This document shows positions 6,775-13,296 of a stretch of 35,750 nt of DNA, piece after piece. The DNA is taken from positions 1 to 35,750 of the IMG/VR virus record IMGVR_UViG_3300021226_000033. The stretch is one strand, 5' to 3'. The position numbers were made by a program, and so were the translations under genes. The DNA comes from a virus. Below the pieces are notes generated by a model, which did no database searches, was not told the DNA's origin, and saw only the letters and a program-made list of their open reading frames with translations. The stretch's first letter is position 1; every line of letters begins with the position of its first letter.

Positions 6775-7467
6775 ATGGCAACTTCCGGCACCTCCGTATT
6801 CAACCTTGACCTAGCAGAGTTGGTCGAGGAAGCCTTTGAGCGCTGCGGAGCGGAGCTGCGGACTGGTTATGACCTTAAGACTGCACGCCGCAGCCTGAAC
6901 CTACTCTTCGCAGACTGGGCAAACCGGGGTATAAATCTCTGGACGGTGGAGCAGGGCTCCATCAATCTTGTCCAAGGCACGGCTACCTACAACCTGCCCG
7001 ACAACACGGTTGACCTGCTTGAGCACGTTATTCGCACTGGCGCTGGTAATGTTTCCACCCAAGCCGACCTGACCATCACGCGGATCAGCGTTTCAACGTA
7101 CTCGTCGATTCCTAACAAGCTGACGCAGGCTAGGCCAATTCAGGTTTACATCAACCGCCAAGCGCCGACTCCGACTGTTACCGTTTGGCCTACGCCCGAT
7201 GGCTCCATCCCCTACCAGTTCATTTACTGGCGGCTTCGGCGGATTCAGGATGCCGGTGATGGCTCGAACACGATGGATGTGCCGTTCCGGTTTATCCCCT
7301 GCATGGTGTCTGGGCTCGCGTACTACTTGGCGCTGAAGTTGCCCGGTGCTATGGAGCGGCTTGGTGTCCTCAAGGATCAGTACGACATCGATTGGGACTT
7401 TGCCTCGACGGAAGATCGTGAGAAGGCAGCAGTACGTTTCGTCCCACGCCAACAATTTTTGGGCTGA
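6775..7467 (+). CDS. Head-to-tail adaptor (P22 gp4-like tail accessory factor family)
   Basis: This 230-residue protein has the family pattern: an N-terminal helix pair with LAELVEEAFERCG, the segment ARRSLNLLFADWANRGINLW, and a beta region starting QGTATYNLPDNTVDLL. Then come IQVYINRQAPTPTVTVWPTP and a C-terminal helical part with GLAYYLALKLPGA. Proteins of this kind (P22 gp4, and adaptor proteins of SU10-like podoviruses) bind under the portal, close the filled head and connect it to the tail nozzle. The length suits the family. The second HNH gene begins one base after its stop. Confidence 0.8.
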   Translation: MATSGTSVFNLDLAELVEEAFERCGAELRTGYDLKTARRSLNLLFADWANRGINLWTVEQGSINLVQGTATYNLPDNTVDLLEHVIRTGAGNVSTQADLTITRISVSTYSSIPNKLTQARPIQVYINRQAPTPTVTVWPTPDGSIPYQFIYWRLRRIQDAGDGSNTMDVPFRFIPCMVSGLAYYLALKLPGAMERLGVLKDQYDIDWDFASTEDREKAAVRFVPRQQFLG

Positions 7468-7468
7468 T

Positions 7469-8041
7469 ATGCCCTGCAAAGACTTGGAAGCACGTAAAGC
7501 GTATGCAAAAGCGTACGCGGCAAAACATCTCTTAGAGCTGAATGTTTACCGCAAAGAATGGAAAGCGGCAAATAAAGATAAAGTGGTTGGCTACAATAAA
7601 AAGTACAAAGACAAAAAAGGTGAGTCTTTGGTTGTAGCGCAAAGAGAACGCATCGCTAAATGGCGAGAACACAATATAGAAAAAGTGCGTAAAAGCAACA
7701 GGGAACGAGCCGCACAAAAACGAGCGGATCATCCGGAGAAAATTAAAGCAGCTAAGAAGCAATACGCACAGCGTAAAAAAGATGTAGTTAATGCAGCAGT
7801 TGCACGGCGTAAGGCCATGAAGTTGCAGCGAACCCCACAGTGGCTAACTGAAGACGATCACTGGTTGATAGAGCAAGCGTATGATATAGCTGCTACAAGA
7901 ACTAAGCTGTTTGGTTTTGCTTGGCACGTAGACCATATTATTCCTTTGCTTGGTAAAAATGTATCTGGCTTACACGTGCCAAAAAACTTGCAAGTTATTC
8001 CCGGCGTAGAAAACTTACGCAAGGGGAACCGACATGGCTAA
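7469..8041 (+). CDS. HNH homing-type endonuclease, Lys-rich helical N-terminus
   Basis: This 190-residue protein has about 130 N-terminal residues that are very rich in Lys, Arg, Ala and Glu, in short helical repeats (for example YNKKYKDKKGE, REHNIEKVRKSNRERAAQK). These probably contact DNA. A C-terminal HNH core follows: WHVDHIIPL (HVDH at 153-156), then HVPKNLQVIPGVENLRKGN (Asn173, Asn182). It is unrelated in its N-terminus to the HNH genes at 3178 and 21372. It fits exactly between two structural genes, starting one base after the upstream stop. Its 3' end overlaps the next gene by eight bases and carries that gene's ribosome binding site (AAGGGGA). I chose the ATG at 7469 because an earlier start would overlap the adaptor gene by over 100 bases. 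Confidence 0.83.
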   Translation: MPCKDLEARKAYAKAYAAKHLLELNVYRKEWKAANKDKVVGYNKKYKDKKGESLVVAQRERIAKWREHNIEKVRKSNRERAAQKRADHPEKIKAAKKQYAQRKKDVVNAAVARRKAMKLQRTPQWLTEDDHWLIEQAYDIAATRTKLFGFAWHVDHIIPLLGKNVSGLHVPKNLQVIPGVENLRKGNRHG

Positions 8042-8426
8042 TCGATTTACCGCTGGCAAAAGGGCCATAAGCGAGTGCGATAGGTGCGGGTTTAGGTTTA
8101 AGCTCAAAGAGTTGCAGCATGAGGTAATTAAAACTAAGCGTGTTGCTATAAAATCATGCCCAGAATGCTGGTCACAAGATCATCCGCAGCTACAACTTGG
8201 GATGCAGCCAATTGCCGATCCGCAGGCTGTGCGCGATCCTCGCCCTGACTTCAACGCTTACTACGCTTCAGGTGTAACTGCTGACGATTCCATCGGTGGC
8301 GGCAGTCGGGTATTTCAGTGGGGCTGGGCACCGGTAGGCGGGGCTAGTAGTTTTGATAACGGGCTGACACCGAATGACTTGGTGGCAGTAGGATATGTTG
8401 GTACAGTTGCGGTAACTACCGCGTAA
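8034..8426 (+). CDS. Zinc-ribbon phage structural protein
   Basis: This 130-residue protein has an N-terminal zinc-ribbon: Cys15-x-x-Cys18 (ECDRCGFRF) and Cys42-Pro-x-Cys45 (CPECW). A conserved-looking stretch ends QDHPQLQLGMQPIADPQAVR, with DPRPD just after it. The C-terminal half is Gly/Ser/Val-rich. I recognise the pattern from many tailed phages, where it lies among head-tail connection genes, but no function is established to my knowledge. It starts inside the end of the HNH gene, whose last codons provide the ribosome binding site. Confidence 0.78.
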   Translation: MANRFTAGKRAISECDRCGFRFKLKELQHEVIKTKRVAIKSCPECWSQDHPQLQLGMQPIADPQAVRDPRPDFNAYYASGVTADDSIGGGSRVFQWGWAPVGGASSFDNGLTPNDLVAVGYVGTVAVTTA

Positions 8427-8431
8427 GGAGT
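8424..8431 (+). promoter_or_regulatory. Shine-Dalgarno TAAGGAGT fused to the upstream stop codon
   Basis: The octamer contains the TAA stop of the zinc-ribbon gene (8424-8426). Its GGAG core lies five bases before the ATG at 8436, supporting the short gene there. Confidence 0.75.
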
Positions 8432-8435
8432 TAAC

Positions 8436-8591
8436 ATGAAAAAGATGACGCTGGAAGAACACGCCAAGACGCCTGCCAAGGAAGCTCACGGCAAAAACGC
8501 CAAGGGCTTCAAGAAGGGTGGGCCTACGTCTGAAGACCGCATGAAGATGGGTCGCAACCTGTCCCGTGCCGCTAACCAAAAGACGGGTTAA
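8436..8591 (+). CDS. Very small basic protein (51 aa)
   Basis: This 51-residue frame starts MKKMTLEEHAKTPAKEAHGK, contains FKKGG at 25-29, and ends in RAANQKTG. It is supported by the strong TAAGGAGT site, by filling the gap between two genes with spacings of nine and two bases, and by composition matching the other small Lys/Gly/Met-rich proteins nearby. The FKKGG element fits the [YF]xxGG motif shared across the cluster. The function is unknown. Confidence 0.7.
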   Translation: MKKMTLEEHAKTPAKEAHGKNAKGFKKGGPTSEDRMKMGRNLSRAANQKTG

Positions 8592-8593
8592 TC

Positions 8594-8803
8594 ATGGCTA
8601 CCTATAAGACCCCGAAGCCCTACAAGAAGCCGATGGGCAACGGCTACGATGGCGACAACATCGAAACGCTCAAAGATGAGCAATGCATGGTGGTTGGTAG
8701 CGTCGCGGCTAACAAGCCCCCCGGCGTGAAGACCTCGGGCATTCAGATGCGCGGAGCCGGTGCCGCTACCAAGGGCAAGATGTGCCGTGGCCCGATGGCT
8801 TAA
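8594..8803 (+). CDS. Small basic protein (69 aa)
   Basis: This 69-residue protein starts MATYKTPKPYKKPMGNGYDG. It contains DEQCMVVGSVAANKPPGVKT and ends in TKGKMCRGPMA. The Lys/Gly/Met-rich ending with a cysteine resembles the GCE..GKTKGRM ends of the proteins at 5343 and 6092, though more loosely. It starts two bases after the previous stop. No domain is recognised; it probably belongs to the same functional group of small virion or assembly proteins. Confidence 0.68.
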   Translation: MATYKTPKPYKKPMGNGYDGDNIETLKDEQCMVVGSVAANKPPGVKTSGIQMRGAGAATKGKMCRGPMA

Positions 8804-8812
8804 GGGTAAATC

Positions 8813-9463
8813 GTGGATTACCAAGAACTTCGCACGGCGGTATCAGACTACGTAGAGAATACGTTTTCTGATACTGATTTTGCAACGATGACAAAGCTTG
8901 CCGAACAGAAAATTTACAACTCTGTTCAGTTGCCCGCGCTCCGCAAGAACGTGACGGGCACGTTGACTTCGGGTAATCCGTATCTTGCTGCGCCGACTGA
9001 CTTCCTGTCGGTGTTTAGCCTTGCTGTGTTTAGTGGGTCGGGTCCGTATACCTATCTGCTGAACAAGGATGTGAACTTCATCCGCGAGGCATACCCAACG
9101 CCGTCAAGCACTGGGACGCCGAAGTACTACGCCCTGTTTGGCCCAGCAAGCAATGATCCTAATGAGTTGACGTTGATCCTTGGCCCAACGCCGAGCGCGT
9201 CGATTTCTACTGAGCTTCATTACTTCTACTACCCGCAGAGCATTGTCGATGCAGGTACGTCATGGCTTGGGGATAACTTTGACTCCGCGCTGTTTAACGC
9301 CGTGATGGTCGAGGCTGCACGCTTCATGAAAGCGGAGCAGGACATCGTTGCTATGTACAATGCTGAGTATCAGCAGTCGCTTACTTTGCTCAAGAATCTT
9401 GGCGACGGAAAACAAAGACAAGACGCCTATCGTAGCGGGCAGCTACGCACTAAAGTTATTTGA
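8813..9463 (+). CDS. Second adaptor / head-completion protein (SU10 adaptor-like)
   Basis: This 216-residue protein starts at GTG. The N-terminal helical part DYQELRTAVSDYVENTF and DFATMTKLAEQKIYNSVQLP is followed by a beta segment with NPYLAAPTDFLSVFSLAVF. Next comes GTPKYYALFG, and then a C-terminal helix bundle, AARFMKAEQDIVAMYNAEYQ. This layout (sensor-like N-terminal helices, PxDFL, a predicted insert, a C-terminal helix) matches connector/adaptor proteins under the portal in podoviruses such as SU10. Together with the gp4-like gene at 6775 it would form the neck. Confidence 0.72.
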   Translation: MDYQELRTAVSDYVENTFSDTDFATMTKLAEQKIYNSVQLPALRKNVTGTLTSGNPYLAAPTDFLSVFSLAVFSGSGPYTYLLNKDVNFIREAYPTPSSTGTPKYYALFGPASNDPNELTLILGPTPSASISTELHYFYYPQSIVDAGTSWLGDNFDSALFNAVMVEAARFMKAEQDIVAMYNAEYQQSLTLLKNLGDGKQRQDAYRSGQLRTKVI

Positions 9464-9474
9464 TCGGGGTCTAT

Positions 9475-9894
9475 ATGGCAATCACACAATGCATGGTCAC
9501 TTCCTTCAAGGCGGAAATCCTTGGGGGTATTCAGGACTTGGACACGGACGTTATCAAGATTGCCCTGTACACCAGCGCCGCCAGTCTTGACGCAACCACC
9601 ACCGTCTACTCGACGAGCAACGAAGTTGTTGGAACCGGCTACACGGCTGGTGGTAACACTCTGGCAAGCCCGACCATTTCGACTTCCGGCACGACTGCCT
9701 ACGTTGACTTTGCTGACAGCTCTTGGACTACGGCAACGATCACCGCTCGCGGCGCACTGATTTACAACAGCAGCAAGGCCAATCGCGCAGTTGCTGTGTT
9801 GGACTTTGGCTCGGACAAGACCTCTACCGCTGGTACTTTTACTGTCCAGATGCCCGCCAATAACGCAACGGATGCGCTGATCCGCATCGCTTAA
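9475..9894 (+). CDS. Small beta-rich virion protein, paralogue of the next gene
   Basis: This 139-residue protein starts MAITQCMVTSFKAEILGG. The core has VIKIALYTSAASLDATTT, a Thr/Ser/Ala-rich strand region, ARGALIYNSSKANRAVAVLD, and an ending in FTVQMPANNATDALIRIA. The pattern (KIALYT ... GALIYN ... AVLDFG ... FTVQMP) is found in many phage structural proteins of unknown detail. The gene at 9905 has the same order of elements in divergent form. I chose the ATG at 9475 because the upstream in-frame start at 9460 overlaps the previous gene. Likely roles are a head or tail surface protein. Confidence 0.7.
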   Translation: MAITQCMVTSFKAEILGGIQDLDTDVIKIALYTSAASLDATTTVYSTSNEVVGTGYTAGGNTLASPTISTSGTTAYVDFADSSWTTATITARGALIYNSSKANRAVAVLDFGSDKTSTAGTFTVQMPANNATDALIRIA

Positions 9895-9899
9895 GGAGT
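9892..9899 (+). promoter_or_regulatory. Shine-Dalgarno TAAGGAGT fused to the upstream stop codon
   Basis: The octamer includes the TAA stop of the gene ending at 9894, with its GGAG core six bases before the ATG at 9905. Confidence 0.75.
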
Positions 9900-9904
9900 A
9901 AGAA

Positions 9905-10309
9905 ATGGCAAATGCTATTTACCCGAAGTACAAGGAAACAATCCTTGGTGCTGCTACCAATACCAACCTGCTTTCTGGCACGGTTAAGATTGCTCTGGTC
10001 GATACGGGTGTGTACACCTACAACGCTGCCCATCAGTTCCTGACCTCGCTGTCTGGCGTGGTTGGTACTGCTGCAACGATTGGCGCTACCAAAACGGTTA
10101 CCAACGGCGTATTTGACGGCGCTGACGTTACCTATACCGCTGTGACTGGCAACTCTGTCGAAGCGCTGGTTATCTATGTCGATACGGGCTCGTCAGCCAC
10201 TTCGCCGTTGGTCGCCTATCTGGATACCTCGGTTACCGGTTTGCCGGTCACCCCGAACGGCGGCGATATTACGATTACCTTCAATGCGTCTGGAATTTTT
10301 GCTTTGTAA
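9905..10309 (+). CDS. Small beta-rich virion protein, paralogue of the previous gene
   Basis: This 134-residue protein starts MANAIYPKYKETILGAATN. Elements in order: VKIALVDTGVYTYNAAHQFL, a Gly/Thr-rich loop, VEALVIYVDTG, SPLVAYLDTS, and a last strand DITITFNASGIFAL. The order matches the preceding protein, so the pair probably arose by duplication and then diverged. Such proteins often lie near tail fibre genes in tailed phages. No enzymatic residues are seen. A strong ribosome binding site suggests ample expression, consistent with a virion component. Confidence 0.7.
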   Translation: MANAIYPKYKETILGAATNTNLLSGTVKIALVDTGVYTYNAAHQFLTSLSGVVGTAATIGATKTVTNGVFDGADVTYTAVTGNSVEALVIYVDTGSSATSPLVAYLDTSVTGLPVTPNGGDITITFNASGIFAL

Positions 10310-10321
10310 GTAAGGCATCCA

Positions 10322-10954
10322 ATGACAATCGTTTACCGCGATGTCAAGGGCTCTGCGCTCTCATACTCAGAGCTAGACGGAAACTTTGCCGACCTCGCGG
10401 CAAGGACTGCATTGTCATGGTCGCAGATTGGTGGGGAACCTAATGTAGAACAAGGCTCTGCCAATGCGCCGACGCTAGACGTTTTCCGTGACGGCATCAA
10501 TGCTTGGTCATATCCCAACGGTCAACTGTCTCAAGCGTATATCACGTTTGACGTTCCTTTTGACTGGGCCGTGGGAACGGACTTGATGATCGGTATCCAC
10601 TGGTCACCCGGCGCTAGCGCAAATACTGGGAATGTCCGTTTCGGGGCTGAATTTACGTATGCTTGGTCATACGGACCCGGCGCATCCAATGTCTTTGGGC
10701 CGACTAGCACTATTTACATCAATGCCAGTCAAGCTAGCGGAACACCGTATACAAGCTACATCAACTTCAACGACCCGGCAAACAACTTTCCATCATCTTT
10801 GGTTCAGCCGAATATGCGGTTCCTAGCTCGCATCTTCCGTGATGGCGGCAATGTCGGGGATACGTTTGCAGCGCCAATCTTTATCATTGGCACGGACTTT
10901 TTCTACCAAACAAATAAGTTTGGCACCTCAACCAAAGTCCCACCCTTCGTGTAA
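10322..10954 (+). CDS. Tail-associated structural protein
   Basis: This 210-residue protein starts MTIVYRDVKGSALSYSELDG, followed by NFADLAAR. I associate the 'YRDVKGSxLxYxELDxNF' beginning with the N-terminal attachment segments of phage tail fibre or appendage proteins. The rest is an aromatic-rich beta domain with YITFDVPFDWAVGTDLMIGI, GNVRFGAEFTYAW and NMRFLARIFRDGG. It would be a short receptor-facing or baseplate-like appendage. It ends three bases before the next gene, which also looks like an appendage protein. Confidence 0.68.
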   Translation: MTIVYRDVKGSALSYSELDGNFADLAARTALSWSQIGGEPNVEQGSANAPTLDVFRDGINAWSYPNGQLSQAYITFDVPFDWAVGTDLMIGIHWSPGASANTGNVRFGAEFTYAWSYGPGASNVFGPTSTIYINASQASGTPYTSYINFNDPANNFPSSLVQPNMRFLARIFRDGGNVGDTFAAPIFIIGTDFFYQTNKFGTSTKVPPFV

Positions 10955-10957
10955 ATC

Positions 10958-11875
10958 ATGCCTATCCAGCACTTTTATACGCAGACGGTAGCAGACGGGA
11001 CCGCCACATCGTTAGTTCGTCCTAGTGACTGGAACAGCGCACACAACATGGTTTACAACCTGTCTGGCAATACGCTGGGCAGTTCACAACTTGTTGGGTC
11101 GGACATTACGCTTGTTGGCGGCAACAACATCACGCTGAGCGCGGACACTGCACTAGACAAGCTGTTCTTCATCGGCCCTGCTGCTGGCGGTGCCACGTTG
11201 AGCTTCATGGAGCCAACGCCACTTGTCGGTACATCTTTATCGTCGCTTGGGCAGAACTCTTTGTATTTCTTGCCCATCAAACTGTCGAACAACGTGACGA
11301 TGACGGCGATGAATATGTTGGTGTCGCTCAATAATGCCACCAGCGCGATCAGCCATGCCGTCAGCAATACCATCAGCTACGGGCTGTATTCGCTTGGCAC
11401 CGGGGCCAGCACCAGTCAATTGCTTCAGATGGCAACATCCAGCATGGTGATCATTGCCTCGTATACGTCCAATGCAAACGGCGGATATACGATCAGCCAA
11501 GGCACGAACAGCACGACCTATGCAAGCGCCGGTACGGGCAGCACCTCCGCATGGACCGGGCAACGGATCATGGCGTTCCCGATGGCGACTCTGCTGACTG
11601 CGGGCGGTGAGTATTACATTGGCATGGCGCAGAGCACTGCTTCAGTGGGTAACACTGGCGCCCTCCGTATATCGCACGTTGTGTTGAACAACATGACCAA
11701 CGGCTCATTTGGCCGACTCGCTCCTAACGGCAACACGGTCAGCAACGCCTCGATCATCCCCAACTTCAACGGGTTTGTGTACTCGGCTACATCAGCGGCT
11801 TGGCCGACGACTATTGGATTGTCCCAACGAAGCGTCCAAAGTAACATCCGTATGTACGTACAACTGGACGCATAA
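10958..11875 (+). CDS. Probable tail fibre or appendage protein
   Basis: This 305-residue protein has the N-terminus MPIQHFYTQTVADGTATSLV, followed by RPSDWNSAHN. The 'DGTATSxVRPSDWNSAHN' motif is a common start of phage tail fibre-like proteins. The remainder is rich in Ser, Thr, Asn, Gly and Ala with beta-strand alternation (for example FLPIKLSNNVTMTAMNMLVS and SIIPNFNGFVYSATSAAW). It has no signal peptide or membrane segment. It probably forms a trimeric appendage. The FYTQTV element near the start recurs many times in the repeat protein at 13297. Confidence 0.72.
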   Translation: MPIQHFYTQTVADGTATSLVRPSDWNSAHNMVYNLSGNTLGSSQLVGSDITLVGGNNITLSADTALDKLFFIGPAAGGATLSFMEPTPLVGTSLSSLGQNSLYFLPIKLSNNVTMTAMNMLVSLNNATSAISHAVSNTISYGLYSLGTGASTSQLLQMATSSMVIIASYTSNANGGYTISQGTNSTTYASAGTGSTSAWTGQRIMAFPMATLLTAGGEYYIGMAQSTASVGNTGALRISHVVLNNMTNGSFGRLAPNGNTVSNASIIPNFNGFVYSATSAAWPTTIGLSQRSVQSNIRMYVQLDA

Positions 11876-11876
11876 C

Positions 11877-12032
11877 ATGGCAATCGGCGATACTGGACAA
11901 GTGGTCACGCTTTACGGAGCGACGTACCTCGTGTTGGGTTCTGCTGGCGGCACGCTGGTGTACGCTATTAAGCAAGGTGAGCCTATGCCCGCCACTTGCT
12001 ACATCATCGATTTGGCTGAGGTTCCCGCGTGA
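11877..12032 (+). CDS. Small hypothetical protein (51 aa)
   Basis: This 51-residue frame starts MAIGDTGQVVTLYGATYLVL and ends in IIDLAEVPA. It begins one base after the previous stop, and its own stop overlaps the GTG start of the glycosyltransferase. The predicted structure is a few beta strands. I do not recognise it. Tight spacing on both sides and the absence of a better start support translation. Confidence 0.6.
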   Translation: MAIGDTGQVVTLYGATYLVLGSAGGTLVYAIKQGEPMPATCYIIDLAEVPA

Positions 12033-12763
12033 TTGAACCTCAAATCGTCACCACTTTTGACGCCGGGTATCACAACAAGAACCTTGGCCTTGCCGTTAAA
12101 CGCCTGGAAAAGACAGCGGCATACAAAGACCTTTCAACGATTATTGTGATCCCCGCGCTGGGGACGCTGCCAACCAAAGTGGCGGCCAGTTTCATGAACC
12201 TGTACAGCCCGCCGAACCAGAAGCGGGTTGTGCTTTGGGCGTTGGGGCAAGAGGTAGGTGAGGCGTACAGCCGGTGCATCGAGATGATTCTTGAGCACCC
12301 CGAACTCTCCAAGTTCAAGTACATCTTGACAATGGAGCATGACAACCTGCCTCCCGCCGATGGTCACCTTAGACTCTTGCAAGCTGCTGAAGCTCACCCT
12401 GAATACTCATGTATCGGTGGTCTTTACTGGACCAAGGGCGAGGGCGGGCAACCGCAGATTTGGGGCAATCCCAAGGAGCCTCTGAACTTCAAGCCACTGC
12501 CGCCTGACCCCAATGGGGGGCTGGTCGAGTGTGTCGGCACGGGCATGGGCTTCAATCTGTTTCGCCTTGAGATGTTCAAGGACAAGAAGCTGCGCAAGCC
12601 GTGGTTCAAGACCCAAGCCGACTCGGGCGGGGTTGCCACTCAAGACCTATATTTTTGGGGCAATGCCTTCAAGCACGGACACAAAGCCGCGATTGACTGC
12701 TCCGTGAAGGTGGGCCACTACGATTACGAAGGCAAGTTTGGACAGCCCGACACCATATGGTAA
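12029..12763 (+). CDS. Glycosyltransferase-like protein (GT-A fold)
   Basis: This 244-residue protein starts at GTG, overlapping the previous stop by four bases. A beta-strand STIIVIPALG (residues 36-45) is followed by NQKRVVLWALGQEVGEAYSR. The key block is KYILTMEHDNLPP (97-109), whose E-H-D-N matches the DxD-type nucleotide-sugar and metal site of GT-A enzymes. Downstream are CVGTGMGFNLFRLEMF (168-183), typical of the acceptor-side region, and TQDLYFW (204-210), with D206 a candidate catalytic residue. It would move a sugar from a nucleotide donor to an unknown acceptor in the host cytoplasm. It overlaps the methyltransferase gene by seven bases, so the two probably act together. The acceptor could be a tail protein, DNA or a host surface precursor. 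Confidence 0.78.
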   Translation: MIEPQIVTTFDAGYHNKNLGLAVKRLEKTAAYKDLSTIIVIPALGTLPTKVAASFMNLYSPPNQKRVVLWALGQEVGEAYSRCIEMILEHPELSKFKYILTMEHDNLPPADGHLRLLQAAEAHPEYSCIGGLYWTKGEGGQPQIWGNPKEPLNFKPLPPDPNGGLVECVGTGMGFNLFRLEMFKDKKLRKPWFKTQADSGGVATQDLYFWGNAFKHGHKAAIDCSVKVGHYDYEGKFGQPDTIW

Positions 12764-13287
12764 CCAAGACAATCAAGCTCGACCTTGCCTGCGGTGACCG
12801 CAGGACAGAAGGATTTATCGGCGTCGATAAGTACAAGACCCCCAGCGTGGATAAGGTTGTTGACCTTATGAAACCCAACTGGCCTTGGAAAGACAACTCC
12901 GTGGATGAGATCGTCTGCAATCATTTCTTTGAGCATATCCCCGGGCTCCAGCGCCCGATGTTCATGGAAGAGATTTACAGGATTCTCAAGAAGGGATCGA
13001 AGCTGACCATCGTTGTGCCGTTCGGCGGGTCGGTGCGGGCGGCGCAGGACTTTACTCATGCTTGGCCCCCGGTCTACGCGGAATCATTTCTTTACTTCAA
13101 CAAGAAATGGCGCGAAGATAACAAGCTGACGCATGGCCTGTACGACATCAAGTGCGACTTCGACTTTGGGTATGGCTTTGCCCTTAGTGAAGAGTGGGGC
13201 CTGCGGGCTCAGGAAGTACAATCGTTTGCGCTCAAGCATTACACCAACGTAGCCTCTGACCTCCATGTGACGCTCACCAAACGATAG
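12757..13287 (+). CDS. Class I SAM-dependent methyltransferase
   Basis: This 176-residue protein has a Rossmann-type methyltransferase core. Motif I is LDLACGD at 9-15 (the SAM-binding loop), and the acidic end of strand 2 is IGVDKY with D24. VDEIVCNHFFEHI at 49-61 is the motif often seen as 'D.i...h.lEH' in the Methyltransf_11 group. IYRILKKGSKLTIVVPFG at 73-90 is the following helix and strand. The C-terminal part (FDFGYGFALSEEW) probably forms the substrate side. It is translationally coupled to the glycosyltransferase, so sugar O-methylation or modification of the same target is a reasonable inference; the substrate is unknown. Confidence 0.82.
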   Translation: MVTKTIKLDLACGDRRTEGFIGVDKYKTPSVDKVVDLMKPNWPWKDNSVDEIVCNHFFEHIPGLQRPMFMEEIYRILKKGSKLTIVVPFGGSVRAAQDFTHAWPPVYAESFLYFNKKWREDNKLTHGLYDIKCDFDFGYGFALSEEWGLRAQEVQSFALKHYTNVASDLHVTLTKR

Positions 13288-13296
13288 GGCAGAATT

